Assembly (NCBI GenBank): GCA_030640045.1
Contig: DAOWKF010000087.1
Coordinates: 1 to 12,155 of the forward strand
DNA: 12,155 nucleotides
Direction of reading: 5' to 3'
Origin: Candidatus Omnitrophota bacterium
GTDB lineage: Bacteria > NPL-UPA2 > BS750m-G34
In this document: piece after piece, positions 1 to 5,735 of the stretch
Layout: each line of letters opens with the position of its first letter
Numbering within the stretch: the first letter of the stretch is position 1
The notes under the pieces: model-generated
Databases searched by the model: none
Seen by the model: only the letters and a program-made list of their open reading frames with translations
Told to the model about the DNA's origin: nothing
Program-made: the position numbers and the translations under genes

Positions 1-393
1 AATCCCAACACGCCTGTATTTTTGACCTGCCACAGACCTCTGGGATTTATCAATAGCTCCGAAGAGAGCTTTCCTCTTAATCTTATTAAAGATAAAGATA
101 TTATTGCCTTTTCAGGCATTGCCGGGCCGAAGGCATTTGAGGAGACTCTGAAAGGACTTGGGGCAAGGCTGGTACATTCAATTCGTTATCCGGATCATTA
201 CCACTATAACTCCGGGGATTTACAGGAAATAGCGAAGATAGCCGGAGAAAGCCCTTTTATTATTACCACGGAAAAAGATCTGGTGAGGATAGAAGGAGAT
301 AAATTAGATAACCGGCTCTTTGCCCTGACAATTGAGCTTGAGTTTTTAAATAGGGACAGACACCATTTTTCCGAATTGATTGGTGCTTTATGA
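1..393 (+). CDS. lpxK: Tetraacyldisaccharide 4'-kinase, C-terminal part (5' end outside window)
   Basis: LpxK phosphorylates the 4' position of the tetraacyldisaccharide-1-phosphate lipid A precursor at the inner face of the cytoplasmic membrane, giving lipid IVA. The frame is open from base 1 and the visible 130 residues are the C-terminal third of the family. Seen in sequence: FSGIAGPKAFEETL (the family's 'FSGIANP..F' block), then YPDHYHY (the conserved DH..Y region), then ITTEKDLVRI (the conserved TTEKD block near the C-terminus). The stop TGA at 391-393 overlaps the ATG of the next gene by four bases (ATGA), indicating translational coupling with the LPS-core glycosyltransferase. An internal TTG at 22 is only an apparent start; the reading frame continues upstream of it. 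The family assignment is secure, but the kinase P-loop lies outside the window and cannot be checked. Confidence 0.93.
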   Translation, partial: NPNTPVFLTCHRPLGFINSSEESFPLNLIKDKDIIAFSGIAGPKAFEETLKGLGARLVHSIRYPDHYHYNSGDLQEIAKIAGESPFIITTEKDLVRIEGDKLDNRLFALTIELEFLNRDRHHFSELIGAL

Positions 394-1136
394 CTAGGCC
401 AACTATTTCCGCCATTGTTATTACAAAAAATGAAGAGAAGAATATCGTGCGCTGTCTTTCCGGCATCAGCTGGGTAGATGAGATAATCGTAGTGGATAGC
501 GAAAGCGCAGATAAGACTGTAGAGATTGCCCGAAAATTTACCCCTCATGTTTTTACCAGGCCATGGGAGGGGTATAGCCTGCAGAAGAATTTTGCTCTGG
601 AGAAGGCAAAAGGAGAGTGGATCTTGAGTATTGATAGTGACGAAGTTGTAGAAGAGAAACTTAAAGAAGAGATTTTAAAAACCATTTCCAGCTCCCAACC
701 CTATCATGGATTCAGTATTCCCAGGAAAAATTTTGTTGGCAAGCGCTGGATAAGATTCGGCGGCTGGTATCCGGACTATACCCTGCGGCTTTTTAAAAAA
801 GGTGAAGGCAAATTTGAAAAACGCCATGTGCACGAGGCTGTTACAATCTCTGGTAAAAAAGGTTATCTCAAGACACCCTTACTCCATTACACCTATCGCG
901 ATCTCCAAGACTATGCTCAAAGACAGCTCCATTACGCCCGCCTCGCAGGTCGGGAGATGCAGGAGAAGGGGAAGAAAGCCTTTCTCCCCGGCCTCTTCTT
1001 TCACCCGATCTATAATTTTATTAGATGCTATTTCCTCTGCCTTGGTTTCTTGGACGGCTATCTGGGGTTAAGGTTAGCTATCCTTTCCTCTGGCTATGTT
1101 TTTAAAAAATATCGTTTGACAAAATATACAAATTAG
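390..1136 (+). CDS. Family 2 glycosyltransferase, WaaE/KdtX type (LPS inner core)
   Basis: This is a 248-residue GT-A fold enzyme that probably adds a hexose to the LPS inner core. Residues 5-45 (ISAIVITKNEEKNI, then EIIVVDSESADKT) are the nucleotide-sugar-binding start of GT2 enzymes. DSD at 82-84 is the metal-binding DxD motif. RFGGWYPDYTLRLF (122-135) and HVHEA (146-150) follow as in the WaaE/KdtX family. The C-terminal hydrophobic stretch at about 204-232, with FLDGYLGL, is the family's membrane-associated tail. WaaE of enteric bacteria is a beta-1,4-glucosyltransferase acting on heptose I; the donor and acceptor here are inferred by family only. The ATG overlaps the lpxK stop by four bases with no clear ribosome binding site, so it is probably translated by coupling. 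Its last codons lie inside the promoter of the following toxin-antitoxin module. Confidence 0.9.
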   Translation: MTRPTISAIVITKNEEKNIVRCLSGISWVDEIIVVDSESADKTVEIARKFTPHVFTRPWEGYSLQKNFALEKAKGEWILSIDSDEVVEEKLKEEILKTISSSQPYHGFSIPRKNFVGKRWIRFGGWYPDYTLRLFKKGEGKFEKRHVHEAVTISGKKGYLKTPLLHYTYRDLQDYAQRQLHYARLAGREMQEKGKKAFLPGLFFHPIYNFIRCYFLCLGFLDGYLGLRLAILSSGYVFKKYRLTKYTN

Positions 1137-1144
1137 TATATTAT
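1116..1144 (+). promoter_or_regulatory. Near-consensus sigma-70 promoter for the AbiE-like module
   Basis: The -35 box TTGACA (1116-1121, six of six consensus) is separated by exactly 17 bases from the -10 box TATTAT (1139-1144, five of six). The boxes straddle the stop codon (1134-1136) of the upstream glycosyltransferase gene. A start of transcription 6-8 bases after the -10 falls at about 1150-1152, on or next to the ATG at 1152. This is the only strong promoter I found in the window. It would transcribe the AbiE-like genes and, because the genes overlap, the heptosyltransferase genes behind them. The boxes and spacing are seen directly; promoter activity is inferred. Confidence 0.75.
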
Positions 1145-1149
1145 CTCAA
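1116..1149. promoter_or_regulatory. Inverted-repeat operator candidate covering the promoter
   Basis: The left arm TTGACAAAATATAC (1116-1129) and the reverse complement of the right arm, TTGAGATAATATAC (1136-1149), agree at 12 of 14 positions. Six bases separate the arms. The inner seven pairs (AATATAC / GTATATT) are perfect. The dyad runs from the first base of the -35 box to two bases before the start codon, so a bound dimer would block RNA polymerase. AbiEi antitoxins of studied AbiE systems repress their own promoter by binding inverted repeats, so the winged-helix protein encoded at 1988-2548 is the natural candidate ligand. Binding is inferred. Confidence 0.6.
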
Positions 1150-1151
1150 GT

Positions 1152-1991
1152 ATGATGGATCTGAATAAAATTAAGCAAAAGGCCCAATCAGAAGCTGTAG
1201 GTATCAATCTCGTCCTTAAGGAATATATCCATTTTTTGGTATTAGAATATCTTTTTAAATCAGGCCATTTTTCTCATCTAGTATTTCAGGGTGGTACAAC
1301 CTTAAGGTTTGCCTATGGGGGGATAAGGTATTCTGAGGATTTGGATTTTGTCTTAAAACAGAAAGACAACAAATTTTTAGATTCACTGATTAAAGGGATG
1401 AATCATTTACCTGGTCACATTGATAAATTTCTACCTTTCGCCAGGAACGTCCAACTAAAAATTCAAAAGGATACATCCGAGTTTAAGAGATTTATTCTCG
1501 CCATAGAGGTGGAAACAATGGTGGCTAAGGATAAGACTCATATTGAAATTCTTAACATTCCTTCCTATGATAATCAGACCATAATTATCAGGCGCGAAGA
1601 TATTCCCATTAGTCCAGCCATTACAGTGGAAAGTCCTGAAGAACTTTTGAGTGACAAATTCATGGCCTTGGGCTCAAGAAAATATCTTAAAGGCAGGGAT
1701 ATCTGGGATATCTATTTTTTATTAAATACCTTGAAGGTATCATTAACTAAAGATATTTTAAAGATGATACAAAAAAAGATCATTGATTATCATACAGATT
1801 ATAAGGAATTTAGTCTTAGATTTAAAAATAGCATTGAGGGATTGAAAGAAAAGGGTAGTTATATCCTGAAACAGGAAATGGATAAATTTCTGCCTGTTTT
1901 TTACAGAAAAAGTTTCGAGGGAAATTATAAAAATATTTCACAAGAGGTATTAAATGCCTCTCTATGGGTAAAGGATGAAATTAAACCGTGA
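1152..1991 (+). CDS. AbiEii/AbiGii-family nucleotidyltransferase (type IV-like toxin)
   Basis: This 279-residue protein belongs to the DUF1814/AbiEii nucleotidyltransferase family, whose studied members are toxins of AbiE abortive-infection systems. Seen in sequence: FQGGTTLRFAYGG (45-57) followed by RYSEDLDFVL (59-68), which together form the GG..(x)..DxD nucleotidyltransferase signature with D63 and D65. SPEELLSDKFMAL (161-173) carries the conserved lysine K169. KGRDIWDIYFLL (180-191) is the family's 'RDxxDxxxL' block with D183. All expected blocks are present, so the protein looks intact. It starts with two ATG codons (1152, 1155) and has no Shine-Dalgarno sequence; the promoter abuts the start. 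Its stop overlaps the GTG of the next gene by four bases. G+C is about 30% in six lines counted by hand (360 bases), against about 46% in 180 bases of the GT4 gene at 4654, suggesting recent acquisition. Toxicity and target are unknown. Confidence 0.88.
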   Translation: MMDLNKIKQKAQSEAVGINLVLKEYIHFLVLEYLFKSGHFSHLVFQGGTTLRFAYGGIRYSEDLDFVLKQKDNKFLDSLIKGMNHLPGHIDKFLPFARNVQLKIQKDTSEFKRFILAIEVETMVAKDKTHIEILNIPSYDNQTIIIRREDIPISPAITVESPEELLSDKFMALGSRKYLKGRDIWDIYFLLNTLKVSLTKDILKMIQKKIIDYHTDYKEFSLRFKNSIEGLKEKGSYILKQEMDKFLPVFYRKSFEGNYKNISQEVLNASLWVKDEIKP

Positions 1992-2548
1992 CTTTAAAAG
2001 ACTGGTTAGTTTTTTTTAAGAAACATAAGGATGTTAAGATTTTTTATTGGCAGCATCTGAAATTGCTTACTGGAATGAAGCCGCACAGCTTAAGAATGAG
2101 TTTAAAAAGATTAAATGAAAAAAAAGTTATTCAGAGAATTTGTCGTAGTTATTACGCCAATCCATTTAATTTGCCTACTCTGGAAGAAATTTCAAGTATC
2201 ATTTATCTGCCCAGTTATATTTCCTTAGAATCTGCTTTATCACGCTGGGGAATTCTTTCACAGATTCCACAGGTTTTAACCTGTGTAACTACTAAATTAC
2301 CCCAAAAATTCACTACTCCATTTGGTGATATTGAGTATCACCAGGTTAAAAAAGGATATTTCTGGGGTTTTGTTCAAGAAGGTAGTTATTTTATTGCGGC
2401 ACCAGAGAAAGCATTATTAGATTATATTTATCTTAAAAAAGAAAAAGATTTTAAAAAGGCTTTTTCCGAATTGGATTTAAAAAGCCTTAATCTGAAAAAA
2501 CTCAAATCCTTGGCCGGAAGGATGAAAATTTTTCTTCCTGAGCTATGA
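1988..2548 (+). CDS. AbiEi-like winged-helix antitoxin / transcriptional regulator
   Basis: This is a 186-residue protein with an N-terminal helix-turn-helix region (about 15-60: FYWQHLKLLTG, SLRMSLKRLNEKKVIQRI, then SYYANP) typical of AbiEi-type regulators. The following domain carries the family's hallmark segments PSYISLESALSRWGIL (75-90), a VTCVTTKLPQKF-like strand (97-108), and IAAPEKALLDYIYLKK (136-151). In AbiE systems this protein neutralises the nucleotidyltransferase toxin and represses its own operon. Here it is encoded after the toxin-family gene, the reverse of the usual abiEi-abiEii order. It starts with GTG at 1988, overlapping the toxin stop (GTGA), so its translation probably depends on translation of the toxin gene. 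Its own stop overlaps the heptosyltransferase ATG (ATGA). Like its partner it is lysine- and AT-rich. The family call is firm; the antitoxin role is inferred from pairing. Confidence 0.85.
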   Translation: MTLKDWLVFFKKHKDVKIFYWQHLKLLTGMKPHSLRMSLKRLNEKKVIQRICRSYYANPFNLPTLEEISSIIYLPSYISLESALSRWGILSQIPQVLTCVTTKLPQKFTTPFGDIEYHQVKKGYFWGFVQEGSYFIAAPEKALLDYIYLKKEKDFKKAFSELDLKSLNLKKLKSLAGRMKIFLPEL

Positions 2549-3522
2549 AAATATTAATTCGAGAGGCAAACTGGCTGGGGGATGCGGTGTTAACGATACC
2601 GTCTCTAATAGCCCTGCACGAGCATTATCCGGAGGCGCGTATGGTTCTTACAGCCAAAGAAACACTTCTTCCATTATTTAAACTTTTACCATGGAAGGTA
2701 GAGACCATGTCACTCAGCGGTATGAGGTCCTGGCTAAATTTAAGACAAGAAAAATTTGATTTGGCTATTATCTTTCCAAATTCATTTCGCTCAGGACTGG
2801 AGGTGTTTTTGAGTGGAGCGAAAAGGAAAATTGGCTATTCGACTTGCGGCAGAAGTCTTTTTTTAACTGAGAGGGTTCCTCTAAATAAGGGCAGGCTTCA
2901 TATGATGAATTATTATTATAATTTTTTAGAACCACTTGGTATAAAAGGGAATATACCAGGCCCCATATTAGATGTGAAGGAAAAAGATAAGGAAGAAATT
3001 TCGCTTTGGCTTAAGGAGAAAGGTGTAAATCTACAGAGGCCTTTAATCGCAATATCAGCAGGCGCAAGTTTTGGAGAGGCAAAATGCTGGCCCGGGGAAA
3101 AATTTGCCGCACTTACCAAGAGGCTTAGCCAACAGGCAGAGATAGTTTTTATCGGTACAAAAAAAGATGCACCCACCATCGAAAAAATAATTTCTTTTAG
3201 TGGTAGCTCGCAGGCTTTAGCCTGCGTTAATTTAGCTGGTGAGACATCCCTCTCTCAATTAGCTGCTCTTTTTTTTATGTCTAAGCTCGTCATATCAAAT
3301 GATAACGGCGCAATGCATCTGGCATCTGTTTTAGGAGTACCTGTCATAGTTTTATTTGGTCCCACTGATCCTCTCCGCACAGGTCCTTTAGGAGAAAAAA
3401 CTATAGTCTTACGAGATAAAGTAAATTGTTCCCCTTGTAAAAAAAGAACATGCCGGAGTAAAAAATGTTTCGATAAAATAACAGTGGACAGGGTTTATGA
3501 AGCAGTTAAAAAGGTACTATGA
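2545..3522 (+). CDS. waaF: LPS heptosyltransferase II family (GT9)
   Basis: This is a 325-residue GT9 enzyme expected to transfer L-glycero-D-manno-heptose from ADP-heptose to the LPS inner core in the cytoplasm. The N-terminal MKILIREANWLGDAVLTIPS contains the GD motif with D13, the catalytic base position known from WaaC. FPNSFRSGLEVFLSGAKRKIGY (77-98) is characteristic of WaaF. SAGASFGEAKCWP (171-183) and NDNGAMHLA (252-260) form the ADP-heptose site; the usual NDSGPMH is changed to NDNGAMH. FGPTDPLRTGPLG (271-283) follows. The C-terminus has a C-x2-C-x4-C-x4-C cluster (C295, C298, C303, C308). The segment SQALACV (222-228) is the translation of a hairpin palindrome and looks like an in-frame insertion before the NLAGETSL block. 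Length fits the family. Its ATG overlaps the AbiEi-like stop. Confidence 0.88.
   Translation: MKILIREANWLGDAVLTIPSLIALHEHYPEARMVLTAKETLLPLFKLLPWKVETMSLSGMRSWLNLRQEKFDLAIIFPNSFRSGLEVFLSGAKRKIGYSTCGRSLFLTERVPLNKGRLHMMNYYYNFLEPLGIKGNIPGPILDVKEKDKEEISLWLKEKGVNLQRPLIAISAGASFGEAKCWPGEKFAALTKRLSQQAEIVFIGTKKDAPTIEKIISFSGSSQALACVNLAGETSLSQLAALFFMSKLVISNDNGAMHLASVLGVPVIVLFGPTDPLRTGPLGEKTIVLRDKVNCSPCKKRTCRSKKCFDKITVDRVYEAVKKVL
3209..3226. repeat. Perfect hairpin palindrome inside the waaF-like gene
   Basis: CGCAGGC (3209-3215), a TTTA loop (3216-3219) and GCCTGCG (3220-3226) form a perfect 7-bp stem. It is GC-rich within an otherwise AT-rich stretch. It is read in frame, giving SQALAC within a surface-loop position just before the conserved NLAGETSL segment. 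It resembles small dispersed palindromic repeat elements that insert in coding sequence, but this copy is the only one I see in the window. Confidence 0.6.
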
Positions 3523-4673
3523 TAAATAAACTGGTTATCCTGATTTTTAAATTATTCCTCTATCCTGTGGTATACTTAAAAAGGCTCTCACAAAACCCCT
3601 CTCCTCAAATTTCCTCAATCAAAAACATTCTCCTAGTCAATACAACCGGTATTGGCGACACCATCCTCTCCACTCCTGCATGGGAGACCTTAAGAAAAAA
3701 ATTTCCCGATAGCGCTATCTCTCTTATGGTTCATGAACAACGCAGGGATGTTGTAACCAATAATCCCTTTGTGGATAATATCATTACTTACCGTAAATTT
3801 GCCTATTTTTTTAAATTGATTAAAAAGCTTCGCAGCCTCCGCATAGATATAGCTTTTATCTTTCATGGAAATGACCCTGATATATTGCCGCTGGTTTTTT
3901 TAAGCGGAGCAAAAGAGATAATCGGCTATCAAAGACGCACCAGGCTTCCGTATTTTTTAACAACAGCGCTTCACCGGCTCCCGGACCATTTTATAACTGC
4001 GCAGATGAAATTAGCTGAGGTAGTGGCCGGCAGCGCAAGCACGCCTCCCCCTGTCTTTTTCCTTAAAGAAGAGGAGAGGGAGAAGGCAAGAGTATTTTTA
4101 GAAGAGAGAAACCTTGTTGGAAAGATTCTTGTGGGAGTTTTACCCGGCGCCGGACGTCCATATAAATGCTGGCCTGCTAAAAGATTTGCCGCTGTTATTG
4201 TGCACCTATTACAGAAATTTAATGCCGGTGTTATTATTTTTGGTTCACGAAAAGAGACGACACTAGCCGGAGAAGTAAAAAATTTTTCGCAAAAGCGTTC
4301 TAAAAAAGGGCATGATGGCACCCCTAAAGGGATGGCTTTGCCTAAGGTAATAATTACTGCCGGTTCTTTCAATCTTAGGGAAGCAAGTGCCCTTATGGAA
4401 AGACTGAACCTATTTATTACCAATGATTCAGGCCCTCTCCATATTGTCATGGCACTTGGTGTGCCTACAGTTGCACTATTTTGTCCGTCTAATCCAGCAG
4501 GCTTACTTTCCCCGGGTAAAAACCATATGCTTAGGATCATAAAAAAGGATCCTCTTTGTAAACCATGCATTACTAAAAGATGCAGACGCCCGTTTTGTAT
4601 GGACCAGATTTCAGTTGATGAGGTCATCAAAGCCAGCGAGGAATTAATATCCCATGAAAATTTTACACAGTGA
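3519..4673 (+). CDS. Second heptosyltransferase-family glycosyltransferase (GT9)
   Basis: This is a 384-residue GT9 enzyme, probably adding a further heptose or related sugar to the core. NILLVNTTGIGDTILSTPAW (36-55) carries the GD motif with D47. LPGAGRPYKCWPAKRFA (208-224), TAGSFNLREASALM (280-293) and NDSGPLHIVMALGVPTVALF (302-321) match the ADP-heptose-binding domain. A C-x2-C-x4-C-x4-C cluster (C347, C350, C355, C360) mirrors that of the preceding gene. Compared with the family it has about 35 extra N-terminal residues, hydrophobic at 5-20, which may tether it to the membrane. It also has an extra lysine/glycine-rich stretch at about 261-276 that looks like an insertion. It is coupled to the upstream gene by ATGA, and its 3' end overlaps the next gene by 20 bases. 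Whether it is WaaC-, WaaF- or WaaQ-like cannot be decided by eye. Confidence 0.85.
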   Translation: MINKLVILIFKLFLYPVVYLKRLSQNPSPQISSIKNILLVNTTGIGDTILSTPAWETLRKKFPDSAISLMVHEQRRDVVTNNPFVDNIITYRKFAYFFKLIKKLRSLRIDIAFIFHGNDPDILPLVFLSGAKEIIGYQRRTRLPYFLTTALHRLPDHFITAQMKLAEVVAGSASTPPPVFFLKEEEREKARVFLEERNLVGKILVGVLPGAGRPYKCWPAKRFAAVIVHLLQKFNAGVIIFGSRKETTLAGEVKNFSQKRSKKGHDGTPKGMALPKVIITAGSFNLREASALMERLNLFITNDSGPLHIVMALGVPTVALFCPSNPAGLLSPGKNHMLRIIKKDPLCKPCITKRCRRPFCMDQISVDEVIKASEELISHENFTQ

Positions 4674-5718
4674 ATCTTCCTTAGCCTGGGGCGGCCAGGA
4701 AAATAGAATAAGATTAGAATGCCTGGGTATGGCAAGACGCGGGCATGAACTTAGCCTCATTATTCAGCCCGGGTCAAATCTATACTCACGACTTAAAGGG
4801 ACAGGCATTAATACCTGCCCCATTACAATGCGCGGTGCATTTGACCTGAAGGCCATACTTAAGGCCCTGGCATTTCTTAAAGAAAATAAGATTCAGATCG
4901 TGCATACCCATAGTTCTATTGACAGCTGGGTCGTGGGGATAGCAGCCAGGATTTATGGACATGCCTTGATCCTGCGAACAAGACATGTGGCAACCCCAAT
5001 AGGTTCAATATTTTCTTATCGTTATCTCTGTGATCGCCTGATTACCACCGGTGAGAATATAAGGCGTGTGTTTATAGATAATTATAAACTGCCGGAAGAT
5101 AAAATAATATCTATCCCAACCGGCGTAGACCTTGAATTTTTTTCTCCGTATGTGTCCGGAGAAAAGGTGCGTAGAGAATTAGGTATTGGTAAGGATGTGC
5201 CTCTCCTCGGGCATGTGGGTATATTCCGGGGTAAAAAAGGCCATCAGTTTTTTCTTGAGGCCTGCCGTATTATTAAACAAAGCATTCCTCATGCCCGTTT
5301 TTTTATTGTCGGGGAAGGCCCTATAGAAAAGCATATCCGTGAGTGGATTAAAGAATTCGGTCTGGAAAGAGAAGTAATTATGATAGGATTTCGAGAGGAT
5401 ATTAATGAGGTCCTGGCAGGTCTTGATCTTTTAGTAATGTCTTCAGTTGCTGAAGGAGTCCCACAGGTTATCTCTCAAGCTCTCGCCATGGGAAAGGGAG
5501 TAGTGGCTGCTTCTGTAGGCGGGATACCGGAGCTTATCAGGCCTGGTTCTACCGGGCTTCTGGTTCCTCCCGGAGACCCTGCTTCTATTGCCGGGGCATG
5601 TCTTAAGCTTCTGAAAGATAAATCTCTCACTTCCCGCCTTGGTCAGGCCGGCAGAAAATTAGTTAAAGAAAATTTTAGCCTTGAAGGCATGTTAGATAAA
5701 ATAGAAAAATTTTATTAA
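4654..5718 (+). CDS. GT4 glycosyltransferase
   Basis: This 354-residue GT-B enzyme belongs to family GT4 and probably adds a sugar to the LPS core or an attached glycan. The N-terminal domain has SLAWGGQENRIRLEC (9-23), the donor/acceptor loop typical of GT4, and IVHTHSSIDSW (82-92). The C-terminal domain has SIPTGVDLEFF (153-163), HVGIFRGKKGHQFFLEA (187-203, with the phosphate-contacting residues), and SSVAEGVPQVISQALAMG (263-280), followed by GGIPELI and GLLVPPGD. The usual E-x7-E motif reads E267-x7-Q275, the second glutamate being glutamine. The start is within the last codons of the GT9 gene. A GAGGA at 4638-4642 lies 11 bases upstream, slightly far but usable. The acceptor and sugar are unknown. 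Confidence 0.87.
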   Translation: MKILHSESSLAWGGQENRIRLECLGMARRGHELSLIIQPGSNLYSRLKGTGINTCPITMRGAFDLKAILKALAFLKENKIQIVHTHSSIDSWVVGIAARIYGHALILRTRHVATPIGSIFSYRYLCDRLITTGENIRRVFIDNYKLPEDKIISIPTGVDLEFFSPYVSGEKVRRELGIGKDVPLLGHVGIFRGKKGHQFFLEACRIIKQSIPHARFFIVGEGPIEKHIREWIKEFGLEREVIMIGFREDINEVLAGLDLLVMSSVAEGVPQVISQALAMGKGVVAASVGGIPELIRPGSTGLLVPPGDPASIAGACLKLLKDKSLTSRLGQAGRKLVKENFSLEGMLDKIEKFY

Positions 5719-5723
5719 AAGAT

Positions 5724-5727
5724 GGAG
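5724..5727 (+). promoter_or_regulatory. Ribosome binding site supporting a TTG start
   Basis: GGAG at 5724-5727 ends eight bases before the TTG at 5736. No ATG in the correct frame lies near it, and starting at TTG gives a clean N-terminal membrane anchor, so this site decides the start of the deacetylase gene. Confidence 0.7.
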
Positions 5728-5735
5728 ATAATATT

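Noticed and set aside
263..548. Minus-strand open frames opposite lpxK and the GT2 gene.
   Set aside because: Both overlap well-supported coding sequence with family motifs and encode no recognisable protein.
2522..2567. The end of the AbiEi-like gene (2522-2544) resembles the start of the heptosyltransferase gene (2545-2567), 16 of 23 bases matching and both reading MKI, as if a duplication had formed at insertion.
   Set aside because: Half of the match is the common gene start ATGAAAAT, no matching copy occurs at the left border near 1137-1152, and the AbiEi C-terminus looks natural in length.
3971..4735. Long open frame on the minus strand (254 codons) opposite the second heptosyltransferase gene.
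   Set aside because: It is antisense to a gene with clear GT9 motifs, has no recognisable domain and no ribosome binding site, and is best explained as a shadow frame.
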